Positions 1-6,844 are shown, counted from the first letter of the stretch. The stretch is 7,492 nucleotides of DNA from Planctomycetales bacterium (GCA_020050375.1 JAGVKR010000820.1:1-7492); one strand, 5' to 3'. Notes: generated by a model from the sequence alone, not told the origin. Numbers and translations: made by a program.

Positions 1-943
1 CGGTCAGCGCGTCGAGGCTGATTTTCACGAGGTCCTTCTGTGTCGTGACGATCGCCGCCACGTTCTGTGCGGCGGCCCATGTCTGCAAGTCTTCGACGTC
101 GGCGCGCGAGTAGTCGTGATGATCGGGAAACGTGCGGAATGCGGCAATCTGCATTCCGCATTGCGTTAGAGATTTGCGAAACGCTTCCGGATTGCCGATC
201 CCGCAGAAGGCGGCAACCGGTTGGCTTCGCAACGAGTCGATCGCCGCGGTTTGCCCGGAGGCGTTGATCAGACGCTCGGCGGGAAAGGCAACTTCTGCGA
301 TATCACAGGCGGGACAAACTGCCGCGATTGCCTGACGAATGGCTGCAAGTTGCTCGGCCGAAACCTGGTCGACGCGCGTGATGACGACCAGATCCGCCCG
401 CCGCAGGGCCGAAAGCGGCTCGCGCAGCAGCCCGCGCGGCAGGAGGTGCCCGAATCCCCAGGGATTCAGGGCGTCGATCAGCACAACATCGAGATCGCGC
501 GCCAGTCGGCGGTGCTGGAAGCCGTCATCGAGAATCAGAAGCTGGCTGTCGAGCTCGTCGTGCGCGACGCGCGCGGAGGCGACTCGGTCGGGATGCTGCA
601 GGTGCGGGACGTCGGGGCAAAGTTGCTCGAGGACCAGCGCCTCGTCATTGAGACTGCCCCGGTCGGCGCCGTATCCTCGGCTGAGGATGCAGACGCGGAC
701 TCCCTGATCTCGAAACCACCGCGCGACCCAGGCGGCGAACGGCGTTTTTCCCGTCCCGCCGGTCGTCAGATTTCCAAGGCTAATCACCGGCAGTGTGGCA
801 TGCGTCACGCGGATCAGCCCCACACAAAAGCCGAGATCCCGCAAGCCGATGCCGGCCCAATACAGACATGATGCGACGCGCAGGACCAGCCGCAGGCAGA
901 CGGCTCCGAGACCCGACGTGCGGCCGGAAACCAGTCCGTCAAA
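1..943 (-). other. lpxK: LpxK domain (tetraacyldisaccharide 4'-kinase) of the fusion protein
   Basis: LpxK phosphorylates the 4' position of the lipid A disaccharide precursor with ATP at the inner face of the cytoplasmic membrane, giving lipid IVA. Visible marks, numbered on the fusion: the N-terminal FDGLVSGRTSG and the membrane-associating helix from residue 484; Walker A GNLTTGGTGKTP from 540 (E. coli has GNLTAGGNGKTP); SRGYG; the NDEA motif; DDGFQHRRLARD from 622; LLPRGLLREP; FPDHHDYS, equivalent to the family's catalytic DH region; and TTQKD near the edge. All motifs expected in an active enzyme are present in order. By comparison with LpxK of about 330 residues, roughly the last 30-50 residues lie outside the window. 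The spacing from the FDGL motif to GNL (56 residues) matches the N-terminus of ordinary LpxK, so the domain is not shortened. It is listed as a domain because no separate start codon is evident. The nearest in-frame candidates are TTG 1045, GTG 1030 and ATG 1126, all inside permease helices and without ribosome-binding sites. Confidence 0.93.
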
Positions 944-2392
944 GGCTGCCCTGCGATCGCTTTCGTGGGCGTGCTTCAGCCAATCAATGGCGCGCCAAAC
1001 AGCAAAGGCGACGCAACCCGATACGAGCACGCCCAGCGAGATCAATAAAATCGCCGGCTCGGCAGTCGCCAGCACGAACGACCAGCCGACGAGCGCGATC
1101 AGGCTGGGGATCGGATAGAGCCACATGCGGAACGGGAGCGGCACGTCGGCGCGGGTCTTTCGCAAGAGGTGCAGCCCCACGATCTGTCCCATGAATTGCA
1201 CGACGATGCGAACGGCGACGGCGCCAAGGATCAGGTTGTCCAGCGACAGATAACAGAACGACGCCGTGAGCAGTCCCAGCGCCCAGAGCGACACGATCGG
1301 ATAACGGTGCTCGCCATGGACCGTCGCGAATACGCGAAAGAAATCACCGCGCCGCGCCGCCGCATACGGAATGCGCGAGTAGCCCAGGGTGATGGCGAAG
1401 CATCCGGCTACAATGGTCCAAAGGATCAGCGCAGTGAACGCGACTGCGAGGTTTCGGCCAAAGACCGTTTCCATGAACACGGAGGCGACGTAATTCGATT
1501 TCATCGCCTGTTCCCAGGGAATGACTCCCAGGATCGAGATGTTCATCGTCAGGTAGGCGGCCGCTACGATCGCGATGGAAATCATCACGGCCCGAGGAAT
1601 CGTTTTGGCGGGCGCGACGACCTCGTCTCCCAGATGGCAGACATTGTAGTAGCCCAGGTAGTCGTAGACGGCGATGCTCATCGCGATCCCCAGTCCGGAA
1701 AAGAACTTCGGACTGAGGCGGAACGCATCTTCCGGGAAGGTGAGCAAGCGCGAGTCGAAATTCCACAATCCGACGACGATGATGGTCATCAGAGTGATGA
1801 GCGTCCCGGCGCAAAGCACAACGCTCAGCCAGCCCAGCCAGCGGATCGGCCGGCAAAGCACGAACGTCACCACCAGCACTCCCGCCGCGGCCAGCGTGCT
1901 CTGCCCTCCGGGAATGTGCCAGACGGCCAGCGAGACATCGAGCCCGGGGAACGCGTAGGTCAGGTAATTGACCGCACCGATGTAACCTGACGCCACCTCC
2001 AGCGTGCCGCTGACGAGAAATTGCCAGATGAACAGGAACGGGATCAGCTTTCCCCATCGGTAGCCGCCGTAGATCACCGAGAGGAAGTGGTACGACCCGC
2101 CGCTGGCGGGGAGAGCCGCCCCCAGCTCGCTCCACACCATGCCATCGCAGAAGACGAGCACCGCGGCAATGATCCAGGCGATCAGCGCCTGCGGCCCGTG
2201 CATTGCCGTGATGAGCAGATGGATCGTGATGAACGGGCCGGCGCCCACCATGTTGGCCACGTTGAGAGCCGTGGCCTGGAGCAGCCCCAGTCCGCGCCGC
2301 AGTTCGTCTGGTGGATCAGCGGAAGGAGGCAAGTGTGAGTGAGTAGCGGATAGTGAGTGGTGAGGAGAAAGGAGGCTGAAATGCGCTGCCAT
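1..2392 (-). CDS. lpxK: APC/LAT-type amino-acid permease fused in frame to LpxK (3' end cut by window edge)
   Basis: One open frame of 797 visible codons runs from ATG at 2392-2390 off the left edge. Residues ~35-467 are a full APC-superfamily permease with twelve hydrophobic helices. Helix 1 carries the unwound GAG motif (residues 50-52, in NVANMVGAGPF). Helix 2 ends in WSELGAALPASGG. After helix 6 comes GDEVVAPAKTIPRAV, the LAT-type 'EE..nP.k.iPrA' signature. Helix 12 ends near residue 467, and a short charged stretch (WLKHAHESDRRAA) passes straight into an LpxK domain from about residue 484. I checked the frame triplet by triplet from 1169 down to the LpxK Walker A region and found no stop. 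There is also no ATG, GTG or TTG where a free LpxK should start. Twelve helices would leave the C-terminus in the cytoplasm, where LpxK works. Start choice: ATG 2392 follows an in-frame TGA but has no clear Shine-Dalgarno. TTG at 2332 would remove a repeat-derived His/Ser-rich tail and fits family N-termini. The permease substrate is not readable; amino acids are inferred from the family. Confidence 0.85.
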   Translation of the reverse strand, partial: MAAHFSLLSPHHSLSATHSHLPPSADPPDELRRGLGLLQATALNVANMVGAGPFITIHLLITAMHGPQALIAWIIAAVLVFCDGMVWSELGAALPASGGSYHFLSVIYGGYRWGKLIPFLFIWQFLVSGTLEVASGYIGAVNYLTYAFPGLDVSLAVWHIPGGQSTLAAAGVLVVTFVLCRPIRWLGWLSVVLCAGTLITLMTIIVVGLWNFDSRLLTFPEDAFRLSPKFFSGLGIAMSIAVYDYLGYYNVCHLGDEVVAPAKTIPRAVMISIAIVAAAYLTMNISILGVIPWEQAMKSNYVASVFMETVFGRNLAVAFTALILWTIVAGCFAITLGYSRIPYAAARRGDFFRVFATVHGEHRYPIVSLWALGLLTASFCYLSLDNLILGAVAVRIVVQFMGQIVGLHLLRKTRADVPLPFRMWLYPIPSLIALVGWSFVLATAEPAILLISLGVLVSGCVAFAVWRAIDWLKHAHESDRRAAFDGLVSGRTSGLGAVCLRLVLRVASCLYWAGIGLRDLGFCVGLIRVTHATLPVISLGNLTTGGTGKTPFAAWVARWFRDQGVRVCILSRGYGADRGSLNDEALVLEQLCPDVPHLQHPDRVASARVAHDELDSQLLILDDGFQHRRLARDLDVVLIDALNPWGFGHLLPRGLLREPLSALRRADLVVITRVDQVSAEQLAAIRQAIAAVCPACDIAEVAFPAERLINASGQTAAIDSLRSQPVAAFCGIGNPEAFRKSLTQCGMQIAAFRTFPDHHDYSRADVEDLQTWAAAQNVAAIVTTQKDLVKISLDALT
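2335..2364. repeat. Degenerate GTGAG repeat at the 5' end of the permease-LpxK gene
   Basis: Four GTGAG units (2335, 2339, 2353, 2360) lie in 30 bp, within GTGAGTGAGTAGCGGATAGTGA and the bases after it. If ATG 2392 is the start, this stretch encodes the unusual tail SPHHSLSATHSH, unlike any part of a permease. It is better explained as simple-sequence intergenic DNA read through, or as a recent N-terminal extension. Confidence 0.5.
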
Positions 2393-2436
2393 TCACATTA
2401 AACGAGCACGGCCGGATCCCACCGCTCCATCCAAGC

Positions 2437-2453
2437 CGACCGCGGTGCGGTCG
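2437..2453 (-). terminator. Perfect 7-bp hairpin between queF and the permease-LpxK gene
   Basis: CGACCGC-GGT-GCGGTCG folds into a 7-bp stem with a 3-base loop, 26 bp past the queF stop. No T-run follows on the minus strand (GCTTGGATGG), so it is not a classic intrinsic terminator. It could be an attenuator, a stabilising 3' hairpin or chance in GC-rich DNA. Confidence 0.3.
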
Positions 2454-2478
2454 TCAACTTCAGCGCACGCTTCGCGCG

Positions 2479-2850
2479 TCACTTTGTGCCGGTCGTTTGC
2501 ACCGTGAACTCCGCCGTGATCGTGGTCCGAATTCCCCCGCGCGGAGTGAACGCCGCGACAAGCCTCATGTGCCGCGGGCGACAGACGGCGACCAGGTCGT
2601 CGAGGATGCGGTTGCTGACGTGCTCGTAGAATATGCCCTCATTGCGAAACCGCTGCAAGTACAGCTTGAGCGACTTGAGCTCGATGCACAGCCGATCGGG
2701 GACGTAGGTGATCGTCAATTCGCCGAAATCGGGTTGGCCGGTTTTCGGGCAGACCGACGTGAATTCGGGACACACGGTCTCGATCACATAGTCGCGATTC
2801 GGGAATTGATTCTCGAAGGTTTCGAGGGTCTGGCGGAAGTCGTCGGTCAT
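2479..2850 (-). CDS. queF: NADPH-dependent 7-cyano-7-deazaguanine (preQ0) reductase QueF, short type
   Basis: QueF reduces the nitrile of preQ0 to the aminomethyl group of preQ1, a cytoplasmic step of queuosine tRNA modification, using two NADPH. At 123 residues it is the single-domain (YkvM-like) form, a little shorter at the N-terminus than B. subtilis QueF. Seen in the sequence: the nucleophilic cysteine in [15 protein letters not shown] (Cys34) with the partner Asp41; the QueF signature ELKSLKLY (residues 57-64); [10 protein letters not shown], with Glu76 matching the substrate-binding glutamate; and the C-terminal FTPRGGI. All key residues are intact, so it should be active. The ATG at 2850 has no strong Shine-Dalgarno. 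The gene points the same way as the permease-LpxK gene 86 bp behind it and may share a transcript, though no functional link is known. It is divergent from the small secreted-protein gene. Confidence 0.95.
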   Translation of the reverse strand: MTDDFRQTLETFENQFPNRDYVIETVCPEFTSVCPKTGQPDFGELTITYVPDRLCIELKSLKLYLQRFRNEGIFYEHVSNRILDDLVAVCRPRHMRLVAAFTPRGGIRTTITAEFTVQTTGTK

Positions 2851-3019
2851 CGCACGAGATCGAAATTCAGGGTTCGGATAGCAGGCAATGCTCTTCGGAA
2901 CTTACGAATCGGAGCCCTCCGCAGAGGCCCGGCAATTACAAAACTGCAAGCTTCGTTGTGATCGTACAGGCCCGGCCGAAACAAACACAAGTCCCGCAGT
3001 CGCAACGTTCAAAAAGCGC

Positions 3020-3055
3020 TTGACAAGGGGCGCTGGAAACCCAAAACTGGATACT
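3020..3055 (+). promoter_or_regulatory. Candidate promoter for the small secreted-protein gene
   Basis: A perfect TTGACA (3020-3025) lies 85 bp before the start codon at 3110. At 17-bp spacing the -10 would be AAAACT (3043-3048), which is weak. The better match GATACT (3050-3055) sits at 24 bp, too far for a standard sigma-70 promoter. It is a suggestion only. No convincing promoter was seen for queF in the same 259-bp divergent gap (2851-3109). Confidence 0.22.
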
Positions 3056-3098
3056 GGTTCTCTCCATGCGGAAGTGCCGTTCGCCGGAGAGCAGTTCC

Positions 3099-3102
3099 GG
3101 AG
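3099..3102 (+). promoter_or_regulatory. Ribosome-binding site GGAG deciding the start at 3110
   Basis: GGAG followed by 7 bases and ATG. It supports starting at the ATG directly before the signal peptide rather than at the in-frame ATG 222 bp upstream (2888), whose extra residues have no signal-peptide or domain character. Confidence 0.6.
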
Positions 3103-3109
3103 TTTGATC

Positions 3110-3382
3110 ATGTTCAAGAAACGAACGCTGTTCGTCGTCACGCTGACGTGTTCCATGATTGTGGCGCCGTTGGTCGTATCGACCGAGGCACAGGGAGCGG
3201 TCGTCCGACGATCGACCGGCGCTGGAACGATGCGAGGCCTTGGTGGCGTCGGAGGCATGGGCGGGATGGGGGGCATGTCCCGAATGCCGCCAAGAAGGAG
3301 CATCAAATCGTCCGGCCAGGGGACGCCAAAAGGCGGCAAGGGCGCTCCGTCGAATCGTGGCGGCCGAAAGAGCGGGCGTTGA
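3110..3382 (+). CDS. Small secreted basic Gly/Met-rich protein, function unknown
   Basis: This is a 90-residue protein that I do not recognise as any named family. Residues 1-28 form a typical Sec signal peptide: FKKR, a hydrophobic core TLFVVTLTCSMIVAPLVV, then a polar STEAQGA with likely cleavage around residues 27-29. Cys14 is inside the hydrophobic core without a proper lipobox, so a lipoprotein is unlikely. The mature part has a GGVGGMGGMGGM run (residues 45-56) and a Pro/Ser/Gly-rich tail. From residue 28 on it holds 13 Lys/Arg and no Asp/Glu, so it is strongly cationic. It is probably unfolded and may bind a polyanion (acidic protein, polysaccharide, nucleic acid); that is inference. 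The frame stays open upstream to 2888, but the GGAG site and signal peptide favour 3110. It converges with the acidic DUF11 protein gene, 93 bp between stops, with no clear terminator between them. Confidence 0.72.
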   Translation: MFKKRTLFVVTLTCSMIVAPLVVSTEAQGAVVRRSTGAGTMRGLGGVGGMGGMGGMSRMPPRRSIKSSGQGTPKGGKGAPSNRGGRKSGR

Positions 3383-3475
3383 TCCGGGTGCTGATCGCCG
3401 CGCGCCTGTCGCTTTCGACCGTAATCCCTCGAACAGGCCGTTGTTGTTTCCCGATGGCTGCGCTTGCCGATTCGC

Positions 3476-6376
3476 CTATTCCTGCGTGGCAGCAACCGTC
3501 GTGACTTCTTCGCGACGGACCGGTTCGGTGATCTGCTCGCATTCGACCTCGACCCTGAGGCGCGCATTGCCGGCCTCGCGAGCTTTGAGAGTAAGCTCGA
3601 TCATGGCATCGGCACGGGCATCGAGCCGCTTGATCGGCGCGAAGCGGATCACTGTCGCGATCGGATCGCCGCTGAGTCGGTCAAGGACGCCGGGAACGTC
3701 GGTGCCCACTTTTTCGCGAAGCGCCTGGTCGCGCTCCACTTTGTAGTCAACCGGGGCATTGATCGAAACCAGTTCCATTCCCGTCGGCAGCGTCACGCTG
3801 GTGCGGATGCCGGTGGCCGCGTCCGATCCTCGGTTGATCACACGGATCGGGATCCGAATCTGTTCGCCAATTTCGAGATGCGGTGCGAGCTCGCCGATGT
3901 CGATCGTGAGCGCCGGCACGCCGGCGACATGGGTCGTCCCCACGGTTTCGCCGCTGGCTCCCGAGGCATCGTAAGCACGAACGACGCTGATCCGGGCGCC
4001 GCGGCTCGAGGAACTGAGCTTGATCGTGAGCGTTTTTACCTCCTGGGGGGCGAGGCGCTCGATGGACCAGGTGACACTCCGCTTGGCAGCGTCGTACTGA
4101 CCGCCATCCGAAGCAGAAGCGAATTCCATGCCCGGAGGGATCGTTTCCACAACTCGGACATTGGCGACGGGCGTCGATCCCGGATTGGTGATCGTGTTTG
4201 TATAGTTGCCCGTCTTGCCGGGAAACAGCCGCTTCGTTCCGCTGCGCGCCAGCGAGAGCGCCGGGCCGACGATGTCGAGCGACGCGCTGGCCTCTTCGGT
4301 CACATTGCCGTCGGCGGTGACGATCGCCCGGTTGACAGTCTTTCCCGCCTGGCCCGCCGTCAGTGTCAATTCGACCTCGCGGACCTTTCCGGCAGGCAAG
4401 GCGCCGATCTCGTATTCCAGGTCGTCGCCGTCGGGGTGCCTGAGGCCGGCGGGAAGCACGTTGCGGATCACGACGCCGCTGGCGTCGACCTCGCCGACGT
4501 TGGTGACGCGGAACTTGAGGGCAACGGGCGTGCCGACGACCGCCTGGCTGGGAGTGATCACGTCGAATTTCAGTTGAGGTGCGGCAACCGAGCGCGCTCC
4601 GTCTGCGCCGCTGGCGCAATTCACGGTGGCGACGGTTCCGAGCGTTCCTTCGGCTTGGGGAATCATCCGCACGAGAATCTTCTTCTCGCGCCCCGCTTCG
4701 AGCGTGCCGAGCTTCCAGATTAAATGCTGATTCTCGAGGAGCGCCTGGGGGATCGATCCGTCGATTCGGGCCGCATCCGGAACGGCGTCTTCGACAACGA
4801 CCTGCCGTGCGGCGATCGGACCGACGTTTTTAACGACAATCTGATAGACCATCGGCTTTCCGAGAACGGCGGTCGGCGGCGCAATCTTGTCGATTGTCAG
4901 TTGAGGCTGTGGCGTGCGGCGTGGAGCGGGCCGGCTTTCAACGGCCGGCAGCGGAGATCGGCGGATCGCTTCGTCGTCGGACTCCTTCGCCGGGGCTTCG
5001 ACGACGGGGGCGTCGTCGCGAAGCGCAGACGACGGTTCGGGACGCTTCTGTTGCGGTTCGGCACCGAGCTCGATTGTGTCTTCGTCGTCGAGCGCCGGTC
5101 TGGTGGAGGATCGCCCTTTTGGCGCGGCGACAGGTTTGTCGTCATCTTCGAAGAGCGGCGCAGCGGGTCGGCCGCGCGTCACGGCTTCGTCTTGATCATC
5201 CGCCTTTCGGCGAGTCGGAAGTGTTTTGATCCCGCCGTCCGTTTCGTCGTCGGCGAACGGATCGGGACGCGTGCGGGAAGGGGTCTTCTCCGGTTGCGTA
5301 GCCGGCTCGTCGTCGAGCGGAATCGACGCCTCGCGATCCGGGGGCAGCCGCCGGGGCTCCTGTTTGTCGGCACGCTTCCTGCCGATGGCAGGAAAGGCGT
5401 CCGCATCGTCATCGGCTTCTTCGTCCGCCCGCGGAACAGCCGGAGTTGCCGGCTTTCGTTGTGGCGCAGCCCGTTCGATGATCGGCATTTCGTCTTCGGC
5501 AGACTCACGGTTTGAAGATGGCGGACCGATGGGCTTCGGCAGTTTTCTCGGCGCTTCATCGTATTTCGACGAGTCGGGAACATCATCTTCGTCGTCGACT
5601 TTCGCGACCGATGGGTCGGTCGCCGGAGCGCGACGAGCGGCCGGCGCGTCGTCGCCGAATGGATCGGCATCGTCGCCGGAAATGGGACTCAACCGGGAGG
5701 TCGCATCATCGTCGTCGCCCAGGAGCTTCGGACCGGTGCTGGTCTGTTTGTCGTCGGTCGACTCACTCGCCGATGCGCCGATCGTTTCCTGATCTTCGTC
5801 CGTGAGAGAATTCAAGCGGAGCGCCGGGCCACGACTGGATTTTGCCGGCTTCGTCGCGGGAGCGTTGGGCTTGCGACGACTTTCATCGGAGAACGGGTCG
5901 TCGTTGTCGCTCTGTTCCAGTTCGCGAGTCGACGAGGACGGTTTTTCCACGGTGAGCTCGTCGTCAGCCGCGGCCAAGCGGGGGCGATTTCTCGCAGCGG
6001 TTCGCTCGCGCGTGTCCGACTGCGGCGCGGCGCGGCGCGCGGATCCATCAAGAGGTTTTTTTGAGTCGGCGAATGGATCGTCGTCCTCCGGAATCGTCGA
6101 ATGTTCTTTGCGGCGCGACAAAGAATTCGTCTTGGCCGACGCGGGGACCGTCGGGCTCTCGTCATCGAAACCTTCCAGGGGCTGTTCTGGCTCGGCCTGC
6201 GACGAGAGCGTGTCGAAATCGCTGTCAGTGTCGCTTCGGGTCGTCTCGGCGGGAACGCCGAGCGGGTCTTGTTTCTGGTCGACGTTGTTGAAGCCGCGCT
6301 GGGCTTGCACGACGACCACAACACCGATGCCAACGACCACCGCCAGAGCGGTCAATTTCCAAATGGCTTGGTACAT
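3476..6376 (-). CDS. Membrane-anchored acidic protein with four tandem DUF11-like domains
   Basis: The protein has 966 residues. Residues 6-25 are one hydrophobic segment (LTALAVVVGIGVVVVVQAQ), a signal anchor or uncleaved signal peptide, so the rest is expected outside the cytoplasm. Residues ~30-490 are a disordered linker rich in Asp, Glu, Ser, Pro, Arg and Ala, with recurring DDDPFAD-type motifs (PF at 101, 161, 239 and 373, and a variant DAF at 326). Four DUF11/Ig-like domains follow at about 493-590, 601-700, 706-820 and 822-945. They are recognised by repeated VKNVGP, VTNVGE, ITNPGS and VINRGS strands and by LPAGL, IPPGM and LPTGM turns. Only two cysteines exist (587 and 946). Such domains are common in planctomycete surface proteins, often annotated OmcB-like, so a structural or adhesive cell-envelope role is likely; no enzyme motif is seen. 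The frame extends upstream to 6517, but ATG 6376 is chosen because it has an AAGGA site and puts the hydrophobic segment at the N-terminus. Confidence 0.88.
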   Translation of the reverse strand: MYQAIWKLTALAVVVGIGVVVVVQAQRGFNNVDQKQDPLGVPAETTRSDTDSDFDTLSSQAEPEQPLEGFDDESPTVPASAKTNSLSRRKEHSTIPEDDDPFADSKKPLDGSARRAAPQSDTRERTAARNRPRLAAADDELTVEKPSSSTRELEQSDNDDPFSDESRRKPNAPATKPAKSSRGPALRLNSLTDEDQETIGASASESTDDKQTSTGPKLLGDDDDATSRLSPISGDDADPFGDDAPAARRAPATDPSVAKVDDEDDVPDSSKYDEAPRKLPKPIGPPSSNRESAEDEMPIIERAAPQRKPATPAVPRADEEADDDADAFPAIGRKRADKQEPRRLPPDREASIPLDDEPATQPEKTPSRTRPDPFADDETDGGIKTLPTRRKADDQDEAVTRGRPAAPLFEDDDKPVAAPKGRSSTRPALDDEDTIELGAEPQQKRPEPSSALRDDAPVVEAPAKESDDEAIRRSPLPAVESRPAPRRTPQPQLTIDKIAPPTAVLGKPMVYQIVVKNVGPIAARQVVVEDAVPDAARIDGSIPQALLENQHLIWKLGTLEAGREKKILVRMIPQAEGTLGTVATVNCASGADGARSVAAPQLKFDVITPSQAVVGTPVALKFRVTNVGEVDASGVVIRNVLPAGLRHPDGDDLEYEIGALPAGKVREVELTLTAGQAGKTVNRAIVTADGNVTEEASASLDIVGPALSLARSGTKRLFPGKTGNYTNTITNPGSTPVANVRVVETIPPGMEFASASDGGQYDAAKRSVTWSIERLAPQEVKTLTIKLSSSSRGARISVVRAYDASGASGETVGTTHVAGVPALTIDIGELAPHLEIGEQIRIPIRVINRGSDAATGIRTSVTLPTGMELVSINAPVDYKVERDQALREKVGTDVPGVLDRLSGDPIATVIRFAPIKRLDARADAMIELTLKAREAGNARLRVEVECEQITEPVRREEVTTVAATQE

Positions 6377-6381
6377 GGGAA

Positions 6382-6387
6382 TCCTTC
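6382..6387 (-). promoter_or_regulatory. Ribosome-binding site GAAGGA deciding the start at 6376
   Basis: On the minus strand GAAGGA is followed by TTCCC and ATG, a 5-base spacing. This favours the 966-residue product over the 1013-residue frame that begins at 6517, whose first 47 residues are polar and would bury the membrane anchor. Confidence 0.7.
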
Positions 6388-6604
6388 CCCACAAATCAGG
6401 AAGCCGACGAACAGGAAGCGCAGTGCCGAGATGCTCAGTCCATTTCTCCTCGGCCGCGCGGGGGGCGAAAGATAGCACGCCCGGGAAATCTGGGAAAGAG
6501 GAATTCGGCGACGGCACGGCCTGAGCGGCCTCCGCTGTTGGGCGTCAACAGATGCGCCGGCGCCGCTTCCGGTATGCGGCGGTGGGCCGCAGGCGCGCGA
6601 TCGC

Positions 6605-6784
6605 TCCCCCCTTAGGAAGGGGAGGTTGGGGGGGCGTGTCCAAACGGGATCGACTTTCCCTCCTGTCAAGCGATCATTCATCGAAGGCGATTTGAAATCC
6701 GCATTTCTGGCAAGCGGCCTTGCGGCGGTTGTGCGGCATCTCTGCGGCGCGACCCCCCCTGCCCCCTCCTTCCTAAGGGGGGGA
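6605..6784. repeat. Inverted pair of palindromic C/G-run repeats (REPIN- or MITE-like)
   Basis: The left copy at 6605-6637 begins CCCCCCTTAGGAAGG and runs into GGGGAGGTTGGGGGGG. The right copy at 6749-6784 is its reverse complement with small changes (TTCCTAAGGGGGGG end; CCCCCCCTG start). A 15-base core, CCCCCCTTAGGAAGG, is identical in both. A 111-bp spacer lies between, for a total of 180 bp. Each copy alone can fold (C-run against G-run) and the two can pair as a long stem. G-runs on one strand of each copy could form a two-tetrad quadruplex. Two inverted REP-like units with a short spacer is the REPIN layout, and terminal inverted repeats also fit a MITE. No transposase is encoded, and no target-site duplication was established. 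Confidence 0.7.
6674..6739 (-). other. 21-codon ORF with a CxxCG motif inside the repeat pair
   Basis: ATG at 6739 to TGA at 6674 encodes MPHNRRKAACQKCGFQIAFDE, basic then with a CQKCGF knuckle like the first half of a zinc ribbon. An in-frame TAG lies upstream in the right repeat arm, so the frame cannot extend far. There is no well-placed ribosome-binding site. It could be a small protein, the remnant of a larger gene, or chance. Confidence 0.15.
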
Positions 6785-6844
6785 AACGCGCGCGCCGCGA
6801 TCGGCTTGCATGGCGGACGGCCTCACGACAGGATAGGCAGCAGC

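Larger units (their letters stand above)
6377..6844. other. 468-bp divergent intergenic region
   Basis: This region separates the minus-strand DUF11 gene from the plus-strand membrane protein gene and must hold both promoters. I see no convincing -35/-10 pair for either. A TTGACA occurs on the minus strand at 6669-6664 but lacks a matching -10. The main content is the inverted C/G-run repeat pair at 6605-6784 and GC-rich sequence (for example GCGCCGGCGCCGC, 6550-6565 region). Longer open frames crossing the region (6352-6681 and 6773-7099, minus) have no protein-like features. Confidence 0.6.

Noticed and set aside
221..871. 216-codon plus-strand frame
   Set aside because: It is the exact antisense of the LpxK kinase domain, which has all the expected motifs.
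1344..2135. 263-codon minus-strand frame and the plus-strand frame 1169-1990
   Set aside because: Both overlap the permease helices in other frames; the permease frame has twelve helices and LAT motifs, while these give Arg/His/Asp-rich sequence.
3383..3475. Possible bidirectional terminator between convergent genes
   Set aside because: Only 3-4 bp stems were found and no T-run on either side, so no terminator can be supported.
2902..3567. 221-codon minus-strand frame across the small secreted gene
   Set aside because: It spans the divergent promoter gap and both convergent gene ends, and shows no domain; the plus-strand gene has a signal peptide and ribosome-binding site instead.
3464..4723. 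419-codon plus-strand open frame
   Set aside because: It lies antisense to the DUF11 domains of the 966-residue gene, has no domain or signal character, and results from the GC-rich codon pattern of the real gene.
4724..6524. Long plus-strand frames (4724-5515, 5226-5792, 5802-6524)
   Set aside because: They are mirror images of the GAC/TCG-rich acidic linker on the other strand; the products are Ser- or Arg-rich low complexity with no family features.
6604..6784. CRISPR or insertion sequence reading of the repeat pair
   Set aside because: There are only two copies, in inverted orientation with a 111-bp spacer and no transposase or cas gene, so neither a CRISPR array nor a complete IS fits.
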